Shown: positions 7,317-14,971 of the stretch, piece by piece
How positions within the stretch are numbered: the stretch's first letter is position 1
Layout of the letters: the number at the start of each line of letters is the position of its first letter
Assembly (NCBI GenBank): GCA_036939975.1
Contig: JALLPB010000521.1
Location: forward strand, 1 to 14,971
Length of the DNA stretch: 14,971 nucleotides
Source of the DNA: Cyclostephanos tholiformis
Taxonomy: Eukaryota; Bacillariophyta; Thalassiosirophyceae; Thalassiosirales; Thalassiosiraceae
Direction of reading: 5' to 3'
Program-made: the position numbers and the translations under genes
The notes under the pieces: model-generated
The model's input: the letters and a program-made list of their open reading frames with translations, nothing else
Told to the model about the DNA's origin: nothing
Databases searched by the model: none

Positions 7317-10300
7317 CTAAAGTGTACTTGAGATACTGACAATGTCGTCGTCCCCCACTAGGCTGTCGCCAACACCTCCGCCACTTACAACCTTGGCATC
7401 GGCGTCTGACTCCACTTTGATACTTTCCACTTTCTTGGTTGGCTTCTTCTTCTTTGATACGAATGTTGATCTGACTTGGTTTTCGGCATCTATTATCTTT
7501 TTCTGGACAGCTGATCGCTCCATCTCTGCGACTGCAGTGAGTGCAAGTCTCCGTTCAGTGTCAGCGTCGACTTTTTCTATTTCTTTCGCGATCAAGTCGA
7601 TTTTTTCCAGCAGACGCTTGCATCTTTCAGCTGATTCCGCCGGGCTGTCCGCGTCGATTTTTTCCCAATCATCCTTCATATAAGGTGTGCCTGTGTTGTC
7701 TATAAAAGGTACTTCGCCCGCAGCAGCTCGAAATGCAAGAGCCATGCCTAGCAGACCAGATGGTTCTACGCTGGACGTGGGCTGGAATGCGGCACCGATG
7801 AAGCCTAAATCCTGTATGCATTTCCGCAAGAGAAAACCCTTCGCGATAGTCTCGGCACGGCTCCTTTTATTTAGTACCTCGCCTGGGGCGCTTTTTTTCT
7901 CTGGAACACTGTTTTTCACTTTTTTGGCCTTGCGTTCTAGCTCTTTCAGCGATTTCTCATGATCACGGGCTCTCTTCGTTCGGCGTTCCTGCGCCCGCTT
8001 ATCTTCCAATTCTAACTGCTTCTCAATTCTAACTTCGTCCTTAGTCTTAGGCTTGGCTTTCTTAGCCTTTTCTTTTTCTTTTTCCTTCTCCCTTTTGACT
8101 AAAAGAGCATTTTCTTTCTTGAGTGCCAAGGCTCTTGCTTTTGCTTTTTTCCTACCTTCGATGCTATAGTCGGGGAGCCCGTCTGCAGCAAGTAATTCAT
8201 TCAGTTCGTCGATGTCAGATCTGTTGGACTTTAAGTGAACCTCATTCCTTTCATCTGCCTCGTCATCGGACTGGCAAAGGCTATCGAAGGTATAGCCAGG
8301 TTCGTAAAATTCACTCTCATCGTCAGAACGATCCCCGCAACTATTATTGAGCTGAATTTCAAACTCTTCAAGAGCCCATCTACCTTCTTCAATGGCATCC
8401 GACATTTGCTTCGAATTAAATGCAGTCGATCGCTTTTTTTTTGTGACATTTCCAGCTGCAGCTGCGATGTTGACGTCTTCTTCAGGGTCGAAATTTTCTT
8501 GGATGTCACTTTCCTTAACCCAGATAAACTCATGACTACCCATGAATTCAACAAGAAAGTAACTCATAAGATCCGCACCAGATTTTTTCAACCCTTGCTC
8601 TGCCCGTCGTTTGGCCGCCAACAGGTCAGCCCTGAGTTTTTCTGGAAGCCGTGCCTCGTTGCGATCTGTCAAGGCTTGGTGCCAATCCTCCTTCTGGTCA
8701 TCAGGTGCCAAACTGAAGTAGAAATATGAAAACCATGAATGAATAGTGTCATCAAGACAAAACAAGTTTTTGACTTACATGCCGAGAACAATAGCAGGCC
8801 AGTAAGGCTTTTTCTTGCTCTCACGGGCCCAGACGGCCGCAGCCATACAACCCCAAATACTGGACTGATTCACCCCTCGGCAGATGTTCTCATGAATTGG
8901 AGCAAAAATCTTCCCGAGGATCCTGTCAAGTCGCTGGGAGATTTTCATCTTCTTCAGAATGTCAAATTCAAAAACATCATCTGTGTAGCATTTCTTCACG
9001 TCTCGATAGAGTTCCAAAACAGTGTAATCGATATAATTCTGAATTTTTGTCTGCATAACCTTTATAACCCCACTTAGTGATGATATAAACCTAGCAATAT
9101 CGCCCGTAGCATTATGAATGTCTCCAAGAATGGCATCTTTGTCCAGATGATCTACCTTACCACCTGATGAAATGAAGCTTTCAAGGGCGGAAGTTAGTTT
9201 CTGCATACATTTTGGAGTCAAAATTGTTGATGAAATTTGTGGCAGTCTCTCTTTCCTCGCCTCCGCTCTTTTTTGGAAAGTGGAGTGCACATGAGAAATG
9301 CCTTTCCCTGGCAAGCGTGGCGGGGCATCAGATGGCATCATGTACTCTTGCCACAAACTGTTGAAAAAATCCCTGAGATGGATTGCAATCGAAACGAATG
9401 AAGGAATCGCATGTTCTCTATTGCTTGGACTCATATGGAATTTAATGCAATTCGAGAAAACCTGCCAGACGTCCAGCTGGATAGCCCGAGTGTTTTTGTA
9501 TTCCCGACGACGAATGGCACGACAAACGTGCCCTAAATCCATGGGATTAGTGACGATTTTTGAGTACAATGTCACCAGCTAAAAAAGTGTGTCAGTGATG
9601 GGCATGTTAAGTAAGGTTGAAGCCGTGAGTGTTATTTCATCATCAGGGAAAAAAAAGAGTACAAGTAAAAGTTTGAATACCTCGGGATGTAGCAATGATA
9701 CCGGCCGACTGAACTCCGCTAGAAATGGCACCTTGCAAAACACTGTCATGAGCGCTTTAACATTATCATACTGAACATCGGTAATATCTGGAACGAAATC
9801 ATCCATGGAGGGGACACCGGTCTTTTGTTTGACAGGTATTATGTTTGAAGGAGATGTTGATGTTGTTACTCCCGCAGAACCACTGGGTGATTTCCTCATC
9901 TTCTTCGATTGGTTACCATTAGTAACCGCAGCACCCGATGCTTTGGATGGAGTCTTCCGTTTCTTCGATGCAGTTGAAGATTTCTCAGCGGAGGTGTTTT
10001 TTTTATCCAGGACTAATTGAGAGGATGAGAGCATACTCAATGGTAACCCCACCTCTTCCTTTTTCGGTGCCTTTTTCTCGCCTTCTACTTTCTGCGGAAC
10101 CTTGTTCTCTCTCTCTTCCTTCTTTGACGCCTTGCTCTCCCCCTCACCCTGCTGGAGGACCTTTGTATCCCCCTCTTCCTTTTGCGTTGTGTTCATCTTT
10201 TTTGGACTCTCCTTTCTTGGTAAAGGGATTATCTCTGGGGTGGGGTCTTTCTTAGGAGGTAGATCTTTCATAGGTGGATGAGCTTTCGGTGGGGAGGATT

Positions 10301-10991
10301 GCTTCTTGGACGCATGGACGGATTCTGCCGCATCATCTTTAAAGGAACTGGGTATTTTCTTTATTGCGTTGCTGTCTGTTTTCATCTCTGTCAAAGCCGA
10401 CGTCTCGTTCAGATCGGCGGGGAGCCATCGAGGAGGACTTGTCGAATCATATCCCATCGCCTGATCCTTCTGTTGTGCCAGGTACTCTGTAAAATGCTGG
10501 TCATGTTGATTTTGAGCTGCAGCGGCATCAATTTCGTGCTGGGATAACATCCTCGCTTCGCGATCACGCTGGTGTATTTCCGCAAGTAGAGCCATCTCTA
10601 TCCGCGCGCGTTCATATTCTTGAATCTGATTCCGGGCGGCATAATCGAGCAATCGGGTGCGCGCCTCATTTTCAATGACCTGTCGCTCTTGAAATTGTTG
10701 TTGAAGGCGGAACAACTCAAGCTCCCTTGCACGCTGAGCGTAAAGAATCGCGGCGTCCTCTCGATCTCCCGACGTCGGGGGTTGCCCCGCTGCAGATCCG
10801 TACACGTCAAAGTATGACGAGGCGGGTGCTGACGGCTGAGCAATGTCGTATGCATTGGCGAATGCCATCCGCGCGGCGAGTGCAGCAGCAGCAGCGACTT
10901 GACCCTCCGATGCAGATTCCCCATTAGTGCCATTTGAGGAGCGGTTGAACCGCTCTGGAGGCGGGCGGTTGCCTTGGCCTCCACCCCACAT
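7317..10991 (-). CDS. Bromodomain-PWWP chromatin protein, three exons
   Basis: Exons on the minus strand are 10991-9681, 9578-8779 and 8712-7317, with introns of 102 and 66 bp (GTATTC...TTTTTTAG and GTAAGT...CTTCAG). The joined frame is 3507 nt, 1168 residues, and both domains become continuous only after splicing. Order: Gln/Ala/Arg-rich predicted coiled coil (about 75-185); Lys/Glu-rich low-complexity region (about 195-400) with four imperfect 10-12-residue repeats near 270-314; bromodomain (about 405-517) with V-P-F, Y442, N-P-M-D-L at 448-452 and N-C-I-K-F-H at 480-485; helical linker; PWWP domain (about 678-775) with Y-W-P-A-I-V at 696-701 and a long insert; acidic stretch; Lys/Glu coiled coil (about 890-970). 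Bromodomains read acetyl-lysine and PWWP domains bind methylated histone tails and DNA, so this is probably a nuclear histone-mark reader. The pairing recalls ZMYND8/ZMYND11, but no PHD or zinc-finger cysteines are seen. His485 stands where the acetyl-lysine-binding Asn normally is. Confidence 0.85.
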
Positions 10992-11168
10992 GATGAAGGA
11001 GTATCGATGCTAAACTAATAATGTTGCCTCCAATAACACTCAACCATGCAGTATGTATCTATCTCTATTACTACCGTACAGACCGGGGGATATGAAACAG
11101 CTATTGTGCAAGGATGTGACAGCTAAATCCATCGGAAGCTGTTTTCCCCGCATCGTACGAGATTAACC

Positions 11169-11260
11169 CCATTGGTGATTCGTTAGATACATTTTTGGCC
11201 GATTTCATACCAAACCGTATGTAGGAACTAGTTACAGCCCTACCTCCGAATCACCATTGG
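11169..11260. repeat. 14-bp inverted repeat, one mismatch
   Basis: CCATTGGTGATTCG (11169-11182) and CGAATCACCATTGG (11247-11260) are reverse complements except for one base. The 64-bp interior has no further pairing that I see. It could be the end pair of a short non-autonomous element, but no flanking target duplication is visible. Confidence 0.6.
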
Positions 11261-11277
11261 CCAGAAAAATTGGCGAA

Positions 11278-11394
11278 CCATGGTGTGGTGCGGAAATGGC
11301 CCCTAGCATCACCCATATCATTGCGGCGCCCAAACCAAGCACATCGACATCATCCCCACACCATGGGTGATGATCCCTACGCTTGGTTTGGGCG
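11278..11394. repeat. Three inverted-repeat pairs in preserved order
   Basis: Pair A: CCATGGTGTGG 11278-11288 with CCACACCATGG 11356-11366. Pair B: CATCACCC 11307-11314 with GGGTGATG 11365-11372. Pair C: CGCCCAAACCAAGC 11327-11340 with GCTTGGTTTGGGCG 11381-11394. All are perfect. The order is A B C then A' B' C', so the pairs cross instead of nesting as in a simple hairpin. Confidence 0.7.
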
Positions 11395-11442
11395 TTGCCC
11401 ATTGTTTGTGTTCAATATCTAGTCATGTACGACACACCGAAA

Positions 11443-14149
11443 AGTGTTAGATTTTTCGTCTACTACTATTTACAGCTATAGCGCACCAGATTCACCATCA
11501 ATCATGTTGTTCTCCATACCTGATGCCCCAGTATTGTTGTCAATGCTGTTTAGAACCGCAACCTCGCTCCGTTCGACTGCATCAGCCTCCCTCATCGTCT
11601 TCAATGCCTCCCATTCCTCGTCAGTAAAATCGAGGATAGCAGCCACCGCATTCCTCTTCTGAAGTGCAGCATACCTACCAAGATAGGTCTCCGACATGTT
11701 GATCTCCCTATTCTTGATCTTTGTCAACTGCTCCTTGTCTTTATCTGTCCATTCGTGAACCACCGGCGGTGCTGTACCGGAGAGACGAATCTCCTTCCAC
11801 TTCGCCACTTTCTCTGCCTTCTTCATCCCCTTCTTATCGACTCCGTACCACTGCAGTAATATATCTAACTCCTTTGTTGACACGGTATTATAATTATTCG
11901 ATTCAAAACAAGCCACCTTCTCCACCAAAATTGCCATCCCCTTCTTGGCTAGCTCAGCGTTCAGCTTCAGAGTCTTCTTCAACTTTTCTTTTTCGATCAA
12001 CTCTTCCTCCCTCACCTGAAGTGCTTGAGCTTTGAAAAAGTCATCCGAACACACATGGCTCCCACCCGTTGCGAAGAATTTCTTACCGTGGGTGTTTGCA
12101 CGAGCCAATAACTCAATCCGCTCCTTACTCATCCGCTCAGTGATGGCCCCCCCCATTCGATTATCAGCTGGCCGAATCGCAACCAACGCCTGAAGCTTCG
12201 ACCCATCATAGCCTGCCTCCGTCAGAGAGTAGACGGCATATTCATTTGCCTCTTGCACTGAATTGACAAGGGAAGCATAATCCTTGCTTAAGTCCATGGA
12301 CTTCCTCACTTGAGGATCATCAAGACATTTGCGCGTGAGGGGCGCTGCACCAATCTTCGCCCACGACTCAAGGCAACGCTGACGAGAGAATCCCAGCTCA
12401 AATGCTGATGGGAGCTCCAAACCAGTATCGAGATCAACTCCGCCAAAGACCAAGAGTCCATGCTTGTGTTGTGGCACAGAAACCGTCTTATCCTGTCTCA
12501 CAAGCTCGTCAACGAGCAACTCAAGATTCGCCCTATATTTGCTTTTGAACATGCCATATGTTCGATCCGTCTCCTGCGTCACCGCCGTTGTGTTCGGAAC
12601 ACATGGATAAAGATAGACCCCAAGGAAACGCAACTGGGCAAGCAGCTCAACTTGCAACCGCCCCGGCCCACTATCACACTTCAAAATGAGGCGATGCCCC
12701 GGTTTGTCGCGGGTGTTAGGATATAGCGGCAAAATAGAATTAACAATGTACTGCTTGAACTCATCATCGTCCATCCCCCCCTTTGTGTTTAGGCCAAAAG
12801 TCACGTCAAAATCCTTTATGTCGTCGTGCCCAAATTTCCCTATCACGCGCGGAACATGACGAAACACCTCATTACGAAGTCGTTCCCCCTCGTCTGTTGT
12901 TGCCTTAGTCTGGAACTGGAAATGCGGCGGGAGGGCCTCTCCTGCAGCATTGCTGCCACACACCAACGTAGCAGTCAGTGAGTCCTTGTTGGTTCTCTTC
13001 CCATCATAGGGCAACCGAGGATCATGCAGCGTCATCTGGGGTCGACCTCCCCTTCGCCCTTCGGAGCCATCAAGTGATAGGCAAGTTTCATCGAAGTTGA
13101 TTATATAATATAGCTGCTCATCAGGGATTGTCACCGTCCCATCGGCCCCCCTCGTTGCAAAGCCAAGATTCACCAAGTCGAATTCCCAATTAGTGAACCA
13201 ACAGGAAATGTTTTCCTCTGTAGTCCAGAGAACTCGACGATCTTCGGCGATGTGCATCGTTGACACATCCAAATTGTTTGCTGTAGCCTGAAGGACGCGT
13301 TGCAACATCTTCTGCCCATAATTGTGATGAAGAACTGCATTGATCCGTACTGCGAGCTTCTTATAAGTAATCTCTCCCGACTTGGAGTTTATCTGCATGA
13401 TGCGCACGAAGCTCTCGAATGCGACACAAAGCGACTTGAACACACATGGAGGGAGATCCCCCTTCACCCCAATCTTCAATGGAGACATTCCCTGAAGATT
13501 TCCATTGACATAGCGACGAATTGTGGTGGCACTCGGCCCAACGCCGCCAAATTCACGCTTTACTTTTTTTTCAATTACGTACGATGACAATCCACCGGTA
13601 ATCTCTTTTTCCCTTGCATACCATCGCGTTGCCCTTTTCAATGCACGCTTTGAATGGTCAGACATGGCAAGCTTATTAATCCGCACCTTCTGCATTGCTT
13701 GAGAGCTCCTCCTGATGTGCTTCATCTTTGGCTTATCCCTGCTTGTTGATTGCGTTGAAAGCGTACTGCTGGGTGTTGTTGGCGTCGATGGGGGTGAATT
13801 GGTCGAGGTGCCGCCGGTGACTGCAGTGGAAATTGGGGACACAGTCGACGCAACTGTCGGCGAGTGGACCAAATTGGGAGGGAGCGCTATCCTCTTTCCA
13901 GCTGCTGCCTTCTTGCGGGCATGGCAGACCGCCATCTGCTTCCCCGGATTGCTACTCTCCTTGTCGGAGAATTTGCATGCCCGCATCGCCTCCGGGACTG
14001 TCGATCTTGGACAGCGCAATAGGTAAGCGACAGTGCGCTCGATGCGCTTGTCGACACACCGACCTTTTCCTGACATGTTAACGAATACTCTTCATTGTTA
14101 AGATTCAAGGATTTACCATTGGGAGACGAGTAATCTGCAATCTAACACT
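11443..14149. repeat. 11-bp inverted repeat bracketing the transposase gene (possible termini)
   Basis: AGTGTTAGATT at 11443-11453 has its exact reverse complement AATCTAACACT at 14139-14149, lying just outside the stop (about 20 bp) and start (about 60 bp) of the transposase frame. They could be short terminal inverted repeats of the element. No duplicated target site is visible next to them, and a further direct copy of AGTGTTAGA occurs at 14351-14359, so the assignment is tentative. Confidence 0.35.
11476..14076 (-). CDS. Full-length DDE transposase, pogo/Tigger-like
   Basis: A single uninterrupted frame of 866 residues. Residues 1-60 are a basic N-terminal module with conserved-looking Cys and Arg; 68-112 is a Ser/Thr/Pro linker; about 140-205 is a DNA-binding helix-turn-helix region (A-T-T-I-R-R-Y-V near 173-180). 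The catalytic core has N-F-D-E-T with Asp329, K-C-D-S-G-P-G-R with Asp468, then V-P-N-T-T-A-V-T-Q-E-T-D-R with Asp504, 35 residues after Asp468. That spacing and the T-Q-x-x-D block fit the pogo branch of the Tc1/mariner superfamily (DDE_1-like), which ends in Asp and not Glu. The C-terminal 300 residues are charged and helical, of unknown role. Expected activity is cut-and-paste transposition by DNA binding and strand transfer in the nucleus. With no frameshift or stop it may be recent, active or domesticated; termini are uncertain. The family name is my best reading and not a searched result. Confidence 0.8.
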   Translation of the reverse strand: MSGKGRCVDKRIERTVAYLLRCPRSTVPEAMRACKFSDKESSNPGKQMAVCHARKKAAAGKRIALPPNLVHSPTVASTVSPISTAVTGGTSTNSPPSTPTTPSSTLSTQSTSRDKPKMKHIRRSSQAMQKVRINKLAMSDHSKRALKRATRWYAREKEITGGLSSYVIEKKVKREFGGVGPSATTIRRYVNGNLQGMSPLKIGVKGDLPPCVFKSLCVAFESFVRIMQINSKSGEITYKKLAVRINAVLHHNYGQKMLQRVLQATANNLDVSTMHIAEDRRVLWTTEENISCWFTNWEFDLVNLGFATRGADGTVTIPDEQLYYIINFDETCLSLDGSEGRRGGRPQMTLHDPRLPYDGKRTNKDSLTATLVCGSNAAGEALPPHFQFQTKATTDEGERLRNEVFRHVPRVIGKFGHDDIKDFDVTFGLNTKGGMDDDEFKQYIVNSILPLYPNTRDKPGHRLILKCDSGPGRLQVELLAQLRFLGVYLYPCVPNTTAVTQETDRTYGMFKSKYRANLELLVDELVRQDKTVSVPQHKHGLLVFGGVDLDTGLELPSAFELGFSRQRCLESWAKIGAAPLTRKCLDDPQVRKSMDLSKDYASLVNSVQEANEYAVYSLTEAGYDGSKLQALVAIRPADNRMGGAITERMSKERIELLARANTHGKKFFATGGSHVCSDDFFKAQALQVREEELIEKEKLKKTLKLNAELAKKGMAILVEKVACFESNNYNTVSTKELDILLQWYGVDKKGMKKAEKVAKWKEIRLSGTAPPVVHEWTDKDKEQLTKIKNREINMSETYLGRYAALQKRNAVAAILDFTDEEWEALKTMREADAVERSEVAVLNSIDNNTGASGMENNMIDGESGAL

Positions 14150-14404
14150 CGCGCAGTTGCAATTTTTGCAATTATTTGGTGGGCACAAGTACGCGCAACC
14201 CCAAATTCGACAAGGAACACCTCAGGGTGTGACATATCAATCTAATCGGAAGCAGCTGCTCTAGATGACTGCACACTTGTTGGGGGTATTAGATTGAGTT
14301 GCCAACTATTTAACAATCAATCACTGATGAGTGTCACTTTCCCTAAAAAAAGTGTTAGAAAAGGGGGTGAATCAAAATAGGGTTTAAACTCGTACCTTCT
14401 TACA
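14077..14404. other. Upstream flank of the transposase gene
   Basis: The stretch should hold the transposase promoter and possibly the right end of the element. It contains a 10-bp inverted repeat, TCAATCTAAT (14237-14246) with ATTAGATTGA (14288-14297), enclosing the palindrome AGCAGCTGCT (14251-14260). AAAAGTGTTAGA at 14348-14359 is a direct copy of 11440-11451 on the other side of the gene. No reading frame or RNA gene is evident. Confidence 0.45.
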
Positions 14405-14416
14405 TTGGATCTGATT

Positions 14417-14491
14417 CAAATGAGCCGAGACCCCCTCCCTTGTCCTCTCCAAATGAGGCACCGTGGATCACCGCCACTGCTGGCTCATTTG
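14417..14491. repeat. 10-bp perfect inverted repeat
   Basis: CAAATGAGCC (14417-14426) is matched by GGCTCATTTG (14482-14491). The interior is pyrimidine-rich. It stands at the left edge of the repeat-rich, gene-free right end of the window. Confidence 0.5.
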
Positions 14492-14565
14492 TTTGCATCC
14501 CCCCCTCCAATCCTTCCGAATGCATGCAATACAAATGGATGCAGCCTCCTCCACTTAGTTGGGTT

Positions 14566-14720
14566 TGTCGGATGTCGGCGTCGGCAATTTTGGGGCCTAA
14601 ATGTCATGTCGGGCGACATGTCGGCGACTTTCATTAAATGTCGGCCCAACATGACACAACATTTCCCCATTTTGGGCCTGGCTAATGTCGTGTCAATTTT
14701 GTCGGCTGCCGACATGTCGG
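14566..14720. repeat. Cluster of seven TGTCGG motifs with an internal duplicated segment
   Basis: TGTCGG occurs seven times on the plus strand in 155 bp, several as ATGTCGGC, with some reverse copies (GCCGACATGTCGGC at 14708-14721 is palindromic). Two segments are related in direct orientation, 14587-14610 and 14669-14694: both read ATTTTGGG, then CCT, then ATGTC and TGTC. The minus-strand frame through this region repeats A-D-M-S and is probably just the repeat translated. It may be the end of a repetitive element. Confidence 0.6.
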
Positions 14721-14726
14721 CTTCAC

Positions 14727-14769
14727 GTACGTAGGAACCAGTACTAAAATTACTATAGTACTTACGTAC
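14727..14769. repeat. Hairpin with GTACGTA and AGTACT stems
   Basis: GTACGTA (14727-14733) pairs with TACGTAC (14763-14769), and AGTACT (14740-14745) pairs with AGTACT (14757-14762). The left arm carries a 6-base bulge (GGAACC) and the loop is AT-rich. It directly follows the TGTCGG cluster. Confidence 0.6.
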
Positions 14770-14790
14770 AGTGTGCTCAGGTAGGTAAGT

Positions 14791-14846
14791 GGACGAGGGA
14801 CGAGGGACGAGGGACAAGGGACGAGGGACGAGGGATGAGGGATGAA
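14791..14846. repeat. 7-bp tandem repeat, eight units
   Basis: The unit is GGACGAG: eight consecutive copies, five exact and three with one or two changes (GGACAAG, GGATGAG, GGATGAA). It is a minisatellite-like array with drift toward the right end. The remaining bases to 14971 are GC-rich, with GGT/GGC runs and no convincing gene. Confidence 0.9.
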
Positions 14847-14971
14847 CAGCGCAATTGTCGGACCAATGGAGGGACGGCAGCAATATCAGGGCTGTCGCGC
14901 GGTGGTTGGGCAATGGCGGTGGTGGTGGCGGCGGTGCGGCAATGGCATCACAACAATCAACTTAAAAAGTA

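Larger units (their letters stand above)
10992..11475. other. Spacer rich in inverted repeats between bromodomain gene and transposase
   Basis: It includes the upstream region of the bromodomain-PWWP gene (right of 10991) and the 3' flank of the transposase gene. From 11160 to 11400 it is packed with inverted repeats (listed separately), suggesting a small non-coding mobile element or foldback sequence. I see no reading frame of note and no RNA gene. Confidence 0.5.

Noticed and set aside
8235..8729. Plus-strand hydrophobic-looking open frame of 164 codons
   Set aside because: Antisense shadow of the charged C-terminal exon of the bromodomain-PWWP gene.
11216..14742. Direct repeats on both sides of the transposase, considered as LTRs
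   Set aside because: The two direct-repeat pairs (12 and 17 bp) have different spacings, about 2.9 and 3.5 kb, and the gene encodes a DDE transposase, not reverse transcriptase.
14485..14913. Minus-strand open frame of 142 codons with repeated A-D-M-S
   Set aside because: It is a translation of the TGTCGG and GGACGAG repeats, with no domain and no sign of selection as protein.
1..14971. CRISPR array, operon structure or bacterial-type terminators
   Set aside because: No regularly spaced identical repeats were found, and genes are spliced and separately oriented, as expected for eukaryotic nuclear DNA.

Overview
The window looks like nuclear DNA of a photosynthetic eukaryote, most probably a diatom or a close stramenopile. 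Genes have short GT-AG introns (66 to 172 bp). One rRNA methyltransferase carries a presequence of the diatom plastid type. A mitochondrial-type ornithine carbamoyltransferase is present, as in the diatom urea cycle. The transposases are of kinds I associate with diatom genomes. The species is not determined.

Left part (1-2540): a mobile-element-rich stretch. It holds a cluster of TTCGAATA repeats, an orphan reading frame on + (about 157-877) with no ATG at its start, and a decayed DD34E (IS630/Tc1-type) transposase on the minus strand (930-2014) split over three frames.

Centre left (2540-6590): host genes. An RsmD-type rRNA methyltransferase (minus) and a three-exon ornithine carbamoyltransferase (plus) diverge from a short shared intergenic region with a TGACGTC site. 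They are followed by a small three-exon gene for a 135-residue membrane protein, which had to be assembled from its splice sites and which I cannot assign to a family.

Centre right (6590-10991): a 0.7 kb gene-free stretch with an inverted repeat, then a three-exon minus-strand gene for a 1168-residue nuclear protein with a bromodomain followed by a PWWP domain. The bromodomain has His where the acetyl-lysine-contacting Asn normally sits.

Right part (10992-14971): an intact 866-residue DDE transposase of pogo/Tigger character on the minus strand. It is flanked by spacers rich in inverted repeats, a cluster of TGTCGG motifs, a hairpin and a 7-bp tandem repeat.

The host genes are not an operon. 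The methyltransferase is predicted to act on plastid ribosomes, the carbamoyltransferase in mitochondrial arginine/urea metabolism, and the bromodomain-PWWP protein on chromatin. All exon boundaries were read by eye from splice consensus plus reading-frame continuity, and no database search was run.
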